NCBI RefSeq assembly: GCF_001305295.1
Contig: NZ_LJSI01000053.1
Coordinates: 248,001 to 312,000 of the forward strand
Length of the DNA: 64,000 nt
Source of the DNA: Neptunomonas antarctica
GTDB lineage: Bacteria; Pseudomonadota; Gammaproteobacteria; Pseudomonadales; Balneatricaceae
Direction of reading: 5' to 3'
The notes beneath the pieces are model-generated. The model was not told where the DNA came from. It saw only the letters and a list, made by a program, of their open reading frames with translations, and did not search any database. The position numbers and the translations under genes are program-made. Below, one piece after another: positions 1 to 9,328 of the stretch (position 1 is its first letter; each line of letters opens with the position of its first letter).

Positions 1-2
1 TA

Positions 3-1712
3 TTAACCTACGCTAAACCCTACTGGCCGGTGTTTAGTGTCGCCTTTATAGGCTATGCGCTTTACGGTGCTTCTCAGGCTATGTCTGCCAAGTGGCTGGA
101 AAGCGTTGTTGATTCGGTGCAGGAAGGGCGTTTGGATGAGCGCGTTTGGCTGGCCTTGGCGGTGCTCGGTATTTTTGCATTACGTGGGGTTGGTACTTTT
201 TTGGGTAATTTCTGCATCAGTTATGTGGCGCGTTTTGTGGTGCACGGCTTGCGAACGGATCTTTTTGACCGGATGTTACTGTTGCCTGCGCATTATTATC
301 ATCACCATTCCTCGGGCGAAATGCTGGCTCAATTGACGTTTAATGTTGAACAGGTAACAGGTGCCGTCACGGATGCCGTTAAAGTATTAATACGCGAAGG
401 GTTAACCGTTATTGGTCTGTTTAGTTATCTTTTTTATCTCAACTGGAAATTGACGCTGATTTTTATTACGGCGGCACCTTTTATCGGCATTGTGGTGAGT
501 ATTGCTTCAAAACGTATGCGTCGTTTGGGGCATCGCATCCAGAAGTCTGTGGGCGATATTACAAATTCAGCCTCCGAGTCTATTCAGGGATATCAGGTGG
601 TTCGGGTATATGGCGGTACAGAATTCGAACGTCAGCGTTTCCACGGTGCCAGTGATCTTAATCGTCGTCAGTTTATGAAGCTGGTTGTGGCAGAGTCAAT
701 CAACACGCCAGTAGTGCAGTTTTTGGTGGCCATGGCGTTGGCTGCACTTATGTATATGGCGATGGCTCCCTCGGTTATGGGAACGATGAGCACGGGGGCG
801 TTTGTGGCATTCATTACCGCCGCAGGCATGATCACCAAGCCATTACGACTGTTGACTGAGATAAATGTGATGGTACAAAAAGGCATCTCCGCGGCAGAGG
901 CTGTGTTTGCGACCATGGATCAGGACGTTGAAAAAGACCAGGGCGTATTAAAAGTTGATCGTGTCGCCGGACAGTTATTATTTAAACAAGTCGAATTTCT
1001 GTATCCCGACACGCGTGAGCCGGTGCTGGTTGATTTTAGTCTTGAAATACCTCAGGGGAAAACCGTTGCGCTGGTGGGTAAGTCGGGTAGTGGTAAGTCG
1101 ACGGTTGCCGGGCTGATACCACGTTTTAATGATGGCTGGACCGGCCAGATATTATTGGATAATCAGCCGTTAGAGAGTTATCAGCTTGCCTCGTTGCGGG
1201 AGCAGATTGCTATCGTGAGTCAGAGTGTGGTGCTGTTTAACGGCAGTATTGCAGAGAATATTGCCTATGGCACTATGGTGTTAGCAACCGATGAACAGAT
1301 TCAAGCGGCGGCTGAAGCCGCGCATGTAATGGAATTTGTGAGTCGTTTACCCGATGGATTACAGACTCAGGTAGGTGAAAGCGGTGTGTTGTTGTCGGGC
1401 GGTCAGCGCCAGCGAATTGCCATCGCACGGGCGATTTTAAAAGATGCACCGATACTGATTATGGATGAAGCGACGTCTGCACTGGATACGGAATCCGAGC
1501 GCCATATACAAGATGCTTTAGAAGAGGTGATGAAGGATCGTACAACGCTGGTGATCGCGCATCGCCTCTCGACGATCGAAAAAGCAGATATCATTGTCGT
1601 GATGGATAAAGGACGCATTATTGAACAGGGCACGCATAGCGAGTTGCTGCAAAAAGAAGGCGCTTATGCACAGCTCTATAAAATGCAGTTCGGTGAATCG
1701 GCGGATGATTAA
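3..1712 (+). CDS. msbA: Lipid A export ATP-binding/permease protein MsbA (5' end cut off)
   Basis: MsbA is an inner-membrane ABC exporter that flips lipid A-core across the membrane using ATP. The reading frame is open to the left edge (codons read LTYAKPYWP before a GTG at 30), so the true start lies outside the window and only the first residues are missing. The first ~300 residues form hydrophobic transmembrane segments. The nucleotide-binding domain follows, with Walker A GKSGSGKS near nt 1078-1101, signature LSGGQRQR near 1395, Walker B LIMDEATSALD near 1455-1490 and the H-loop LVIAHRLST near 1550. The gene overlaps waaA by 8 bp, so the two lipopolysaccharide genes are probably co-transcribed. 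A generic lipid ABC exporter is the only alternative, and the waaA neighbour argues for MsbA. Confidence 0.93.
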   Translation, partial: LTYAKPYWPVFSVAFIGYALYGASQAMSAKWLESVVDSVQEGRLDERVWLALAVLGIFALRGVGTFLGNFCISYVARFVVHGLRTDLFDRMLLLPAHYYHHHSSGEMLAQLTFNVEQVTGAVTDAVKVLIREGLTVIGLFSYLFYLNWKLTLIFITAAPFIGIVVSIASKRMRRLGHRIQKSVGDITNSASESIQGYQVVRVYGGTEFERQRFHGASDLNRRQFMKLVVAESINTPVVQFLVAMALAALMYMAMAPSVMGTMSTGAFVAFITAAGMITKPLRLLTEINVMVQKGISAAEAVFATMDQDVEKDQGVLKVDRVAGQLLFKQVEFLYPDTREPVLVDFSLEIPQGKTVALVGKSGSGKSTVAGLIPRFNDGWTGQILLDNQPLESYQLASLREQIAIVSQSVVLFNGSIAENIAYGTMVLATDEQIQAAAEAAHVMEFVSRLPDGLQTQVGESGVLLSGGQRQRIAIARAILKDAPILIMDEATSALDTESERHIQDALEEVMKDRTTLVIAHRLSTIEKADIIVVMDKGRIIEQGTHSELLQKEGAYAQLYKMQFGESADD

Positions 1713-2991
1713 CTGGCGTCGACATCTCTATACACTGCTGTTCTATCTATTGGTGCCTCTGTTATTAATGCGTTTATGGTGGCGTGGACGAAAAGCGTCG
1801 GGGTATCGTGAACGCTGGTGGCAGCGTTTTGGTTTTGTTGCTGTTGTCGATGCACCGGATAAGCCAAAACCGCTTTGGATTCATGCGGTTTCAGTAGGCG
1901 AAACTATCGCCATTGCTCCGCTGGTTGAGCGACTGTTAGGCGATTATCCAGCGCTTCCTATTATTATCACCAGCATGACGCCAACCGGCGCCGAACGTGT
2001 TCAGGCATTATTTGGAGAACGTGTTCTTCATTACTATTGCCCTTATGATCTGCCTGATGTTATTTGTCGTTTTCTTGCCCGCGTGAAGCCTCGTGGCTGT
2101 TTGATTGTGGAGACTGAACTTTGGCCGAATATGATTGCAGGATGTCAGCGTGCTGGCGTGCCTGTTATGGTCGCCAATGCAAGGCTATCTGAGCGCTCTG
2201 CTAAAGGCTATTTACGCTTGGCCGGGTTAGCAAAACAGATGCTGTCAGGTCTGACATTACTGGTCACGCAGCATCAAAGTGATGCCGATCGTTTTCAGCA
2301 ATTGGGGATGCCAGCGGATAAAATATTGGTGTCTGGCAGCATCAAATTTGATATTGAGATAGATGCAGCTTCGCAGGCTCAGGGCCGGTTGCTCAGACAG
2401 GAATTGGGAAATCGCTTTACGGTCATTCTTGCCAGTAGCCATGAAGATGAAGAAGATCAGCTTTTAGCGACGCTGAGTCCTTTGTGGTCTCACTATCCTG
2501 ATCTGTTAATTATGATTGTGCCGCGCCATCCCGAGCGTTTTGAGTCGGTTTGTCAGACCTGCTTTGGCTATTCTGCAAACGTGGTACGTCGCTCAGAGAT
2601 GAGCCGCATCACTCCTGGTAATACGACCCGTATCTATCTGGGTGATACCATGGGCGATCTGATGAAGCTCTATGCTGCCGCTGATGTGGCGGTGATGGGA
2701 GGCAGCTTCAGTAACGTCGGTGGGCACAATCCGTTAGAACCAGCCGTGTTAGGTCTGCCCGTTATTATGGGGCCACACTATTTTAATTTCAGTGCTATTA
2801 GCGACGCGATGACGCAGGCGGGTGGGATGTTGCTGGTGCCCAACATGGCAGCTGTTGCTGAGCTGTTACCGTCGTTTGTAGAAGTTCCCTCAGCTGTCTG
2901 TGAAGCAGGTGCTAAGGCGGCGAGCTATGCCGACTCACAACGTGGCGCGCTTGATCGGCTTTATCAGGAAGTGACCGCGCGCTTGTTGTAA
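1705..2991 (+). CDS. waaA: 3-deoxy-D-manno-octulosonic acid (Kdo) transferase
   Basis: WaaA (KdtA) transfers Kdo from CMP-Kdo to lipid IVA on the cytoplasmic face of the inner membrane. The ATG at 1705 (MINWRRHL) overlaps the msbA stop and gives 428 residues, the usual family length; an upstream in-frame ATG at 1621 would run deep into msbA and is not used here. A hydrophobic N-terminal anchor (about residues 7-22) is followed by the GT-30 motif HAVSVGET with its catalytic glutamate. The C-terminal half has the glycosyltransferase motif GGSFSNVGGHNPLEPA. Whether it adds one or two Kdo units cannot be read from the sequence. Confidence 0.95.
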   Translation: MINWRRHLYTLLFYLLVPLLLMRLWWRGRKASGYRERWWQRFGFVAVVDAPDKPKPLWIHAVSVGETIAIAPLVERLLGDYPALPIIITSMTPTGAERVQALFGERVLHYYCPYDLPDVICRFLARVKPRGCLIVETELWPNMIAGCQRAGVPVMVANARLSERSAKGYLRLAGLAKQMLSGLTLLVTQHQSDADRFQQLGMPADKILVSGSIKFDIEIDAASQAQGRLLRQELGNRFTVILASSHEDEEDQLLATLSPLWSHYPDLLIMIVPRHPERFESVCQTCFGYSANVVRRSEMSRITPGNTTRIYLGDTMGDLMKLYAAADVAVMGGSFSNVGGHNPLEPAVLGLPVIMGPHYFNFSAISDAMTQAGGMLLVPNMAAVAELLPSFVEVPSAVCEAGAKAASYADSQRGALDRLYQEVTARLL

Positions 2992-3038
2992 GATAAGTGT
3001 GAGAGTGTGGTCTTGGTGTTAGGAAAGAAGATGTCTCA

Positions 3039-3365
3039 TTAAACTTCGAATTTAAGCTCTTCACCTGTCTGCGTGACATAGGCGTGATTCAGCATATCCA
3101 CCAACGGTGTTTGGTCGCTATCACGTAACCACTGATTGCTGGTTGCATCGTAATCAAAGTGAAAGCCGCCATCCTTGGTTGCCAGCCATAATTGTAAGAC
3201 AGGTGTCTGGCGCGTGAAGATAATCTGACTGCGGTTCTCACACTTAATAGTCAGCACGCCACCACTGATCAGATAATCGATATCTGACTCCGCATCATCA
3301 AGACGTTCTTCAATTTGCTGTAGTGTGCTATCAACACGATCGTGAAATTCGGATTCGGTCATCAA
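3039..3365 (-). CDS. cyaY: Frataxin-like iron-binding protein CyaY
   Basis: CyaY is a small cytoplasmic frataxin that binds iron and modulates Fe-S cluster assembly with IscS. The 108-residue product matches the family length. It has the acidic first helix (EERLDDAESDIDYLI), followed by the typical strands GGVLTIKCENRSQIIFTRQTP and LWLATKDGGFHFDY. It is transcribed divergently from the lptM-lysA operon and convergently with waaA, with only 47 bp between the waaA and cyaY stops and no clear terminator. Confidence 0.95.
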   Translation of the reverse strand: MMTESEFHDRVDSTLQQIEERLDDAESDIDYLISGGVLTIKCENRSQIIFTRQTPVLQLWLATKDGGFHFDYDATSNQWLRDSDQTPLVDMLNHAYVTQTGEELKFEV

Positions 3366-3463
3366 TAGGCTCTTTAGTAAAAATAATTCGGTTAGAAAAA
3401 ATAATTAGGTGATAGTACAGCATATCAGCTTTTGTACGGTACTCATCAGGCTCTTTTCAAGGG

Positions 3464-3469
3464 TATAAT
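3464..3469 (+). promoter_or_regulatory. Candidate -10 element for the lptM-lysA operon
   Basis: A perfect TATAAT lies 36 bp upstream of the lptM start in the 139-bp divergent gap between cyaY and lptM. No good -35 hexamer sits 16-18 bp upstream (the bases there read actcat), so it may be an activator-dependent or weak sigma-70 promoter. The assignment is by pattern only. Confidence 0.4.
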
Positions 3470-3504
3470 CGGTCAATTATCGACTAAAAAATGAGAACTG
3501 TATT

Positions 3505-3615
3505 GTGAAACTGAGCTGGGTTTGGGTATTGGCAGGGGTGATCATTCTTTCTGGTTGTGGGCAAAAAGGCCCTCTTTACCTGCCTGAAGCGGCAGATCAG
3601 ACTGAAAATCAGTAA
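3505..3615 (+). CDS. lptM: Small lipoprotein LptM (YifL family)
   Basis: This 36-residue gene starts with GTG. The hydrophobic N-terminus ends in the lipobox ILSG-C, followed by GQKGPLYLPE. The GQKGPLY motif after the lipidated cysteine is the hallmark of the YifL/LptM lipoproteins always found upstream of lysA. In E. coli LptM assists maturation of the LptD/LptE lipopolysaccharide translocon in the outer membrane. A GAG about 9 bases before the GTG could serve as a weak ribosome site. The gene lies 33 bp before lysA and is likely the first gene of that operon. Confidence 0.85.
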   Translation: MKLSWVWVLAGVIILSGCGQKGPLYLPEAADQTENQ

Positions 3616-3648
3616 AAATGCATGAAGTTTTGCAAGTAGGAAGGGTAA

Positions 3649-4905
3649 ATGGATAGTTTTGAATACCGCAATGGCCGTTTGCATTGCGAAGATGTCGCGC
3701 TATATAAAGTCGCGGAGCGTTTTGGTACACCGGTTTATGTTTATTCCCGTGACGCTATTGAACGCGCTTATATGGACTATGCACAAGCACTGGAAGGCCG
3801 CGATGCACTGGTGTGCTTTGCTGTAAAAGCCAACAGTAATCTGGCTGTGTTAAATGTGCTGGCCAGGTTGGGTGCAGGTTTTGATATCGTCTCTTTGGGC
3901 GAGTTGGAACGCGTTCTTAAAGCAGGTGGTCAACCTGAGAAAATCGTCTTTTCAGGTGTTGGTAAACAGGCACATGAGATAAAGCGGGCGCTTGCCGTCG
4001 GTATTCGCTGTTTTAATATTGAGTCAGAAGCTGAGCTTGAGCGTGTTAATGAGGTTGCTGGAGAGTGCGCTAGCATTGCCGATATCTCTTTCCGCGTGAA
4101 TCCCGATGTTGATGCAGGTACACATCCTTATATATCCACTGGATTGAAAGATAATAAATTTGGTATAGCGATTACCGACGCCGAACGTATTTACCGCCAT
4201 GCGGCCAGCTTGCCGCATGTCAATATCGTGGGAATGGATTGTCACATAGGCAGCCAGTTAACTGAAATCGCTCCGTTTATGGATGCGCTGGATCGTTTAT
4301 TGGTATTGGTAGATGAACTAGCGACACAAGGTATTCATATTCATCATCTGGATCTGGGGGGTGGTTTGGGTGTTCGCTATACCGATGAAACGCCACCAAC
4401 AGCGCACAGTTACATAGAAGCTGTGCTGGAAAAACTGGGTGACCGTCCTTTAGGGCTGATTTTTGAACCTGGTCGCTCCATTGTGGCTAACGCCGGCGCG
4501 CTACTTACCCGTGTCGAGTTTCTGAAATGTACTGAGTTCAAAAACTTTGCGATTATTGATGGTGCGATGAATGACTTGATTCGTCCAGCACTTTACAGCG
4601 CTTATCAGGAAATTATCCCTGTGGAGTTGCGTGAAGAGGGTGAATCCAAAGCCTATGACCTGGTCGGTCCTGTCTGCGAGACTGGAGACTTTCTGGGTAA
4701 AAACCGTGAGCTGAACTTAGCAGCGGGCGATTTGCTGGCCGTTTGTTCAGCGGGTGCATACGGTTTTGTCATGAGCTCTAATTACAATACGCGTCCGAGA
4801 GCGGCTGAAGTCATGATTGATGATAATGCCATGTTTGAAGTACGTGCGCGTGAAACCTTGAAAGATCTGATGCGTGGCGAAGTAATGCTGCCTAAAGGGC
4901 ATTAA
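3649..4905 (+). CDS. lysA: Diaminopimelate decarboxylase
   Basis: LysA is a PLP enzyme that decarboxylates meso-diaminopimelate to L-lysine, the last step of lysine synthesis. The 418-residue product has the expected length. The PLP lysine is in CFAVKANSN (about residues 56-64). The phosphate-binding glycine stretch [12 protein letters not shown] is near residue 230-240, and PVCETGDFL carries the C-terminal active-site cysteine of fold III decarboxylases. The ATG at 3649 follows a strong AGGAAGGG ribosome site. dapF follows after 14 bp, so the consecutive steps around meso-diaminopimelate are encoded together. Confidence 0.97.
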   Translation: MDSFEYRNGRLHCEDVALYKVAERFGTPVYVYSRDAIERAYMDYAQALEGRDALVCFAVKANSNLAVLNVLARLGAGFDIVSLGELERVLKAGGQPEKIVFSGVGKQAHEIKRALAVGIRCFNIESEAELERVNEVAGECASIADISFRVNPDVDAGTHPYISTGLKDNKFGIAITDAERIYRHAASLPHVNIVGMDCHIGSQLTEIAPFMDALDRLLVLVDELATQGIHIHHLDLGGGLGVRYTDETPPTAHSYIEAVLEKLGDRPLGLIFEPGRSIVANAGALLTRVEFLKCTEFKNFAIIDGAMNDLIRPALYSAYQEIIPVELREEGESKAYDLVGPVCETGDFLGKNRELNLAAGDLLAVCSAGAYGFVMSSNYNTRPRAAEVMIDDNAMFEVRARETLKDLMRGEVMLPKGH

Positions 4906-4919
4906 GCGGAAGGAAAAAG

Positions 4920-5753
4920 ATGTTAGTACGCTTTACCAAAATGCATGGTCTGGGTAATGACTTTATGGTCATTGACCTGGTAACTCAGCGCATCAACTTA
5001 TCAGAAGATAAAGTCAGGCAGCTGGCCGATCGCCATCTGGGAATTGGTTTCGATCAGTTGTTGCTGGTCGAGCCGCCAACCAACCCGGAAATGGACTTTC
5101 GTTACCGTATCTATAATGCGGATGGCTCAGAGGTTGAACATTGCGGTAACGGTGCGCGCTGCTTTGCCCGTTTTGTTCGCGATAAACAGCTGACAACTAA
5201 AGACGTGATCACAGTTGAAACGGCAAAAGGTAAGGCTGTACTGACCATTCACCCAGATGATCGGATCGAAGTGGATATGGGCGCGCCTGTGTTGCTTCCA
5301 AGTGCTATTCCGTTTATTGCTGAAGAGCAGGCGGCAGTTTACCCGCTTGAAGTGGATAACCAGATCGTACACTTATCGGCTATTTCTATGGGTAATCCTC
5401 ATGCGGTACTGGTGGTTGATAATGTTGATCAGGCGGCAGTAGAAACGCTAGGACCGGCGCTGGAATCACATTCGCGTTTTCCTGCAAAAGCCAATATAGG
5501 TTTTATGCAGATTATTTCGCCTAACGCAGTAAAACTGCGTGTTTACGAGCGCGGAGCGGGCGAAACGATGGCGTGTGGTACGGGTGCGTGCGCGGCTGTT
5601 GTAGCGGGGCGTCTGAGAGGCTTGTTAGATGAGAACGTAAAAGTTTATCTTCCGGGCGGCGCACTACAGATTATCTGGAAAGGCGGTACAGATGATTCCG
5701 TGATGATGACGGGGCCAGCAACGACAGTTTTTGAAGGTCAGGTGTTTATATGA
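4920..5753 (+). CDS. dapF: Diaminopimelate epimerase
   Basis: DapF converts LL- to meso-diaminopimelate for lysine and peptidoglycan synthesis, without a cofactor, using two cysteines. Both catalytic cysteine motifs are present: EHCGNGARC (about residues 72-80) and MACGTGACA (about residues 218-226). The start [15 protein letters not shown] is typical, and AGGAAAAAG precedes the ATG. Length is 277 residues, as in the family. Its stop overlaps the next start by ATGA. Confidence 0.97.
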   Translation: MLVRFTKMHGLGNDFMVIDLVTQRINLSEDKVRQLADRHLGIGFDQLLLVEPPTNPEMDFRYRIYNADGSEVEHCGNGARCFARFVRDKQLTTKDVITVETAKGKAVLTIHPDDRIEVDMGAPVLLPSAIPFIAEEQAAVYPLEVDNQIVHLSAISMGNPHAVLVVDNVDQAAVETLGPALESHSRFPAKANIGFMQIISPNAVKLRVYERGAGETMACGTGACAAVVAGRLRGLLDENVKVYLPGGALQIIWKGGTDDSVMMTGPATTVFEGQVFI

Positions 5754-6475
5754 AGCAGAATGAAGATCAACAGACGGCATTGCCTGACATCGGTGAAACA
5801 GTGTTGCCTGGTGTCAGTGAAGTCGCGGTGGCTGATTATTTAGCACAAAATCCGGATTTTTTCACACGTCATAAACCCCTGCTGGAAGTGCTGACGGTAC
5901 CGCATGATAGTGGTCGGGCCATCTCTTTAGTTGAGCGTCAGACATCGTTATTACGTGAGCGCAACCAGCAGCTGACGATCCATTTGTCAGATATGATCGA
6001 TATTGCACGGCATAATGATGCGCAGTTCGAGAAAACCAAGCGTATGGTTTTGTCGCTTTTGGATGCAGCAACACTGGATGATGTCGCGGTAGCGCTGGAA
6101 GAAAGTTTATGTCGGGATTTCTATGGTGATGAAACCGCACTAGTCTTGTTTAGTGATAAACCGCTTAGTGTGAATAATTTGAGAATATTACCGCGCGCTA
6201 CGGCCGGTGTGATCGAACCTTTGCTGACCACCAATTTGCCGACCTGTGGTCAGCTACAATTGATTGAAAATCGTTTTCTATTTGAAGATGCTGCAGTCAA
6301 GGTGCAATCGGCAGCGGTGATTCCGCTGGTCAAAGGTCATACGGTCGGCTTATTGGCTATCGGTAGTTACGATCCTTATTATTTTCAGAGCAGTCAGGGA
6401 ACCTTATTCCTATGCTATGTCGGTGAGGTGCTGAGCCGTGTCGCGAGCCGTATTATGCATGAGGAACAGGGTTAA
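5750..6475 (+). CDS. DUF484 family protein (GAF-like)
   Basis: This 241-residue protein belongs to DUF484, found between dapF and xerC in many gammaproteobacteria. The N-terminal part has the family pattern [19 protein letters not shown], then a helical, probably coiled stretch ([15 protein letters not shown]). The C-terminal half looks like a GAF fold ([26 protein letters not shown]). The biochemical role is unknown. The 4-bp overlap with dapF and the 6-bp gap to xerC point to translational coupling within the lysA-xerC operon. Confidence 0.88.
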   Translation: MKQNEDQQTALPDIGETVLPGVSEVAVADYLAQNPDFFTRHKPLLEVLTVPHDSGRAISLVERQTSLLRERNQQLTIHLSDMIDIARHNDAQFEKTKRMVLSLLDAATLDDVAVALEESLCRDFYGDETALVLFSDKPLSVNNLRILPRATAGVIEPLLTTNLPTCGQLQLIENRFLFEDAAVKVQSAAVIPLVKGHTVGLLAIGSYDPYYFQSSQGTLFLCYVGEVLSRVASRIMHEEQG

Positions 6476-6481
6476 CATCTG

Positions 6482-7402
6482 ATGCTTAATCAGGAGTTTG
6501 CCGACAAACTGGTGATGTCGGTGCAGTTGTTTTTGGTTTCCCTGAGCACCGAGCGCAACTTATCCTCTAATACCTGTGACAGTTATCAGCGAGACCTGAA
6601 TAAGCTGGTGGGTTTTCTGGCCGACTGTCGGCAGCATCAATGGTCGGATGTCACCGAGCGTGAAATCCGTGCCTTTGTTGCAGAGATTCACCGTGAAGGC
6701 TTAAGTGGTAAAAGTATTCAGCGCTGTCTGTCTGCTGTCCGAAGCTTTTATCAGTATTTAGCAAAAGAAGGGTTGGTTTCGCATAATCCTGCGCTAGGTG
6801 TACGTGCGCCTAAGGTAGGCCGATCATTACCTGAAACCCTGGATGTTGATCAGCTTAATCAACTGCTCGCTTTCCCTGTTAATGATGCTATCTCGAGTCG
6901 TGATAAGGCGATGATGGAGCTGGTGTACTCCTCTGGATTGCGTGTTTCGGAGTTGATGAGTCTTAATATTCATGATGTGGATTTTCGTGATGCGAGCTTA
7001 GTCGTGACGGGTAAAGGGCGAAAAACCCGAATGTTACCCGTTGGGCGTATCGCGTTGGATGCCCTCAATGGCTGGATTAAGTACCGTACAGGCTGGGCCG
7101 ATTATAACGAAAGTGCCCTATTTATTTCTAAGCGCGGCCAGCGTTTAAGTGTGCGTAGTGTGCAGCTGCGCTTTGATCATTGGGCGAAAATTATGCACAC
7201 TCAAGGTAAAGTGTATCCGCATCGGTTACGTCATAGCTTTGCCAGCCATATGCTTGAATCCAGCGGTGACTTAAGGGCCGTGCAGGAACTGTTAGGTCAT
7301 GAAGATATTTCTACCACGCAAATTTATACTCACCTGGATTTTCAGCATCTAATGGATGTCTATGAAAATGCGCATCCAAGGGCACGAAAAAAAGATGATT
7401 AA
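6482..7402 (+). CDS. xerC: Tyrosine recombinase XerC
   Basis: XerC, with XerD, resolves chromosome dimers at dif. The product has 306 residues with an N-terminal SAM-like core-binding domain (about 15-100, ending in YQYLAKEGLVSHNPA). The catalytic domain follows, with the first arginine in SSGLRVSELMSLN, the lysine beta-hairpin VTGKGRKTRMLPV, HRLRHSFASHML with the second arginine, LGHEDISTTQIYTH with the last histidine, and the nucleophilic tyrosine in IYTH. The position after DUF484 and before a HAD gene identifies it as XerC rather than XerD. It overlaps the next gene by 8 bp. Confidence 0.94.
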   Translation: MLNQEFADKLVMSVQLFLVSLSTERNLSSNTCDSYQRDLNKLVGFLADCRQHQWSDVTEREIRAFVAEIHREGLSGKSIQRCLSAVRSFYQYLAKEGLVSHNPALGVRAPKVGRSLPETLDVDQLNQLLAFPVNDAISSRDKAMMELVYSSGLRVSELMSLNIHDVDFRDASLVVTGKGRKTRMLPVGRIALDALNGWIKYRTGWADYNESALFISKRGQRLSVRSVQLRFDHWAKIMHTQGKVYPHRLRHSFASHMLESSGDLRAVQELLGHEDISTTQIYTHLDFQHLMDVYENAHPRARKKDD

Positions 7403-8114
7403 ATGTATAACTTTCGATCTTGATGACACCTTGTGGGCGGTTGATCCGGTCGTGCGGGCGGCTAACCATACGTTGTATGAGTGGTTGTATGAAAATGCGC
7501 CACTGTTTAATCAGACCTATCAGTTACGCGATCTTAATCAACTCAGAGAGCAGGTGCTGATACAGCAACCTCACATAGCTTACAGCGTCTCGCGTATTCG
7601 TTTAGCCGTGCTTGAATATGGCTTAGCGCAGTCGGGATACGATACTAATCAGGTTAAAACGCTCGCTGAACAGGCCTTCACTGTTTTTTATCAGGCACGC
7701 CAGAAAGTTGAATTTTTCGAACATACTTTAGTGATGCTCGAAGCGCTCAAGGCCAGCGGTTATAGACTCGGCGCTATCAGTAACGGTAATGCGGATGTTA
7801 AGCAGGTCGGTTTGTCGCATCTGCTGGATTTTCAATTTAGTGCAGATAGTGCTGGCGTTGAAAAACCTGATCCATTGATCTTCCAGCAAATGTTGGCCCA
7901 TACCAGACTCAGTCCAGAGCAAGTGATACATGTAGGCGACCATCCGGTACATGATATTGAAGGCGCTAAAGCGGTCGGAATCTGGGGCGTTTGGGTGAAT
8001 CTTAAAGGCCAGACCTGGTCTGGTTCTGACATGCCCGACGCTGAAATTACCTGTCTTAGTGAATTACCACAACAGGTTAAGCGGATCAGTACGATTGTGC
8101 GCAACCGGCTGTAA
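7395..8114 (+). CDS. yigB: HAD-superfamily phosphatase, YigB type
   Basis: YigB is a cytoplasmic HAD phosphatase reported to dephosphorylate the flavin precursor 5-amino-6-ribitylamino-uracil phosphate as well as other phosphates. Motif I is TFDLDDTLW (nucleophile DxD at about residues 7-9). Motif II is AISNGN, the lysine is in GVEKPDPLIF, and motif IV is HVGDHPVHDIEGAKAVG. I chose the ATG at 7395 (MIKCITF), which gives 239 residues as in E. coli YigB and overlaps the xerC stop. The true substrate here is not shown by the sequence. Confidence 0.85.
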   Translation: MIKCITFDLDDTLWAVDPVVRAANHTLYEWLYENAPLFNQTYQLRDLNQLREQVLIQQPHIAYSVSRIRLAVLEYGLAQSGYDTNQVKTLAEQAFTVFYQARQKVEFFEHTLVMLEALKASGYRLGAISNGNADVKQVGLSHLLDFQFSADSAGVEKPDPLIFQQMLAHTRLSPEQVIHVGDHPVHDIEGAKAVGIWGVWVNLKGQTWSGSDMPDAEITCLSELPQQVKRISTIVRNRL

Positions 8115-8129
8115 AGCCGGCGGCCGGTT
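8103..8129. terminator. GC-rich hairpin between yigB and hemW
   Basis: CCGGCT (8105-8110) pairs with AGCCGG (8115-8120) across the yigB stop codon. An alternative pairing of AACCGGC with GCCGGTT (8123-8129) is also possible. The two genes converge here, and no other terminator is visible. There is no long T-run, so termination is only a guess. Confidence 0.3.
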
Positions 8130-8158
8130 TCAATCAAATATACAGAAAGTCATGACAC

Positions 8159-9298
8159 TCATCCGCTGATAAATGTTTCCAGCAGATCGTTTAAAAATAG
8201 CTGTCCCTGAGGCGTTGCTTGTAAGCGGCTGGCTTCGAGCAGGTTACGTGTACGCGCTGTTGATAATGAATCTGCAATATCGCTGAGCGGCATATAAGTG
8301 CGTTGCGGGAAACAGGATTCATCGACCCCTTCGATCAGACGCAAAGCGTTCATCATAAATTCAAACGGCCGGTCTTCTCGGGCAATCTCTTGCTCACCTC
8401 CCAGCGGGTTGATGCTTTGCAGATAAGCTTTGGGAGAACGTTGTTTCCAGCGACGTAGAATCAGATCCTGTTCGGGAAACGATACCTTGCCATGCGCGCC
8501 TGCGCCAATACCGATGTAATCACCAAACTGCCAGTAGTTGAGGTTGTGTCGGGCGCGTGCTTGTGAGCCTTTAGCATAGGCAGAGACTTCATATTGTTGA
8601 AAGCCAGCGGTGGCGATCAGGGATTGTCCGGCTTGCTGAATATCCCAGAGCGTTTCGTCCTGCGGGATTATCGGTGGCTTATTAAAAAACTCGGTGTTTG
8701 GCTCAATGGTTAGCTGATACCAGGAAAGGTGATCTGGCCCCAGCGCGATAGCCGTTTCTAAATCGTGTAGCGCTTGCTCGGGTGTTTGATCGGGCAGGCC
8801 ATGCATCAGGTCAATATTCAGATGAGGAAAGCCGAGCTCTCCTGCCGCCATAATGGCTTTTTTCGCCTCGTCACCGGAGTGGATTCTGCCCAGTGCTTTC
8901 AGGTGCGTCGGGTTAAAGCTTTGTACGCCCACCGATAAGCGGTTAACACCGGCATTTAAGTAACCGGCAAAGCGTTCTTGTTCGAATGTTCCAGGGTTAG
9001 CTTCCATCGTGATTTCAATATCACGAGAGAACGGGATGATCTGGTTGGCGCCATCAAGAATCTGAGCAATGGCATCGGCGGTGAACAGGCTAGGAGTGCC
9101 GCCGCCAATAAAAATGGTGTCTATCTCGCGACCTTGTGCGGCCGGTTGCTCTAGTTGTAAATCCCGTAATAACGCCGCCACGTAAGCGGCTTCAGGTATC
9201 TCACCCTTAACGGCATGCGAGTTAAAGTCGCAATAGGGGCACTTACGCACGCACCATGGAATATGAATATACAGTGACAGTGGGGGTAGCGTGCTCAT
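8159..9298 (-). CDS. hemW: Radical SAM heme chaperone HemW
   Basis: HemW is a radical-SAM protein related to coproporphyrinogen III oxidase HemN; characterised members bind heme and deliver it to respiratory proteins. The 379-residue product begins with SLYIHIPWCVRKCPYCDF, containing the CxxxCxxC iron-sulfur cluster motif. IFIGGGTPSLF is the SAM glycine motif, and the C-terminal HemN domain includes GIGAGAHGKVS. The HemW signature HNLNYWQFGDYIGIG is present. It follows rdgB after 30 bp on the same strand. An oxygen-independent coproporphyrinogen oxidase is less likely given the short N-terminus. Confidence 0.92.
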   Translation of the reverse strand: MSTLPPLSLYIHIPWCVRKCPYCDFNSHAVKGEIPEAAYVAALLRDLQLEQPAAQGREIDTIFIGGGTPSLFTADAIAQILDGANQIIPFSRDIEITMEANPGTFEQERFAGYLNAGVNRLSVGVQSFNPTHLKALGRIHSGDEAKKAIMAAGELGFPHLNIDLMHGLPDQTPEQALHDLETAIALGPDHLSWYQLTIEPNTEFFNKPPIIPQDETLWDIQQAGQSLIATAGFQQYEVSAYAKGSQARARHNLNYWQFGDYIGIGAGAHGKVSFPEQDLILRRWKQRSPKAYLQSINPLGGEQEIAREDRPFEFMMNALRLIEGVDESCFPQRTYMPLSDIADSLSTARTRNLLEASRLQATPQGQLFLNDLLETFISG

Positions 9299-9328
9299 GG
9301 GTGCGTACTCAGAGAAGGTGAAGTCAGA

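Noticed and set aside
6482-7402. Integrase of a mobile element
   Set aside because: The tyrosine recombinase sits in the conserved dapF-DUF484-xerC-yigB order and is the housekeeping XerC; there are no other mobile genes or attachment-site repeats.
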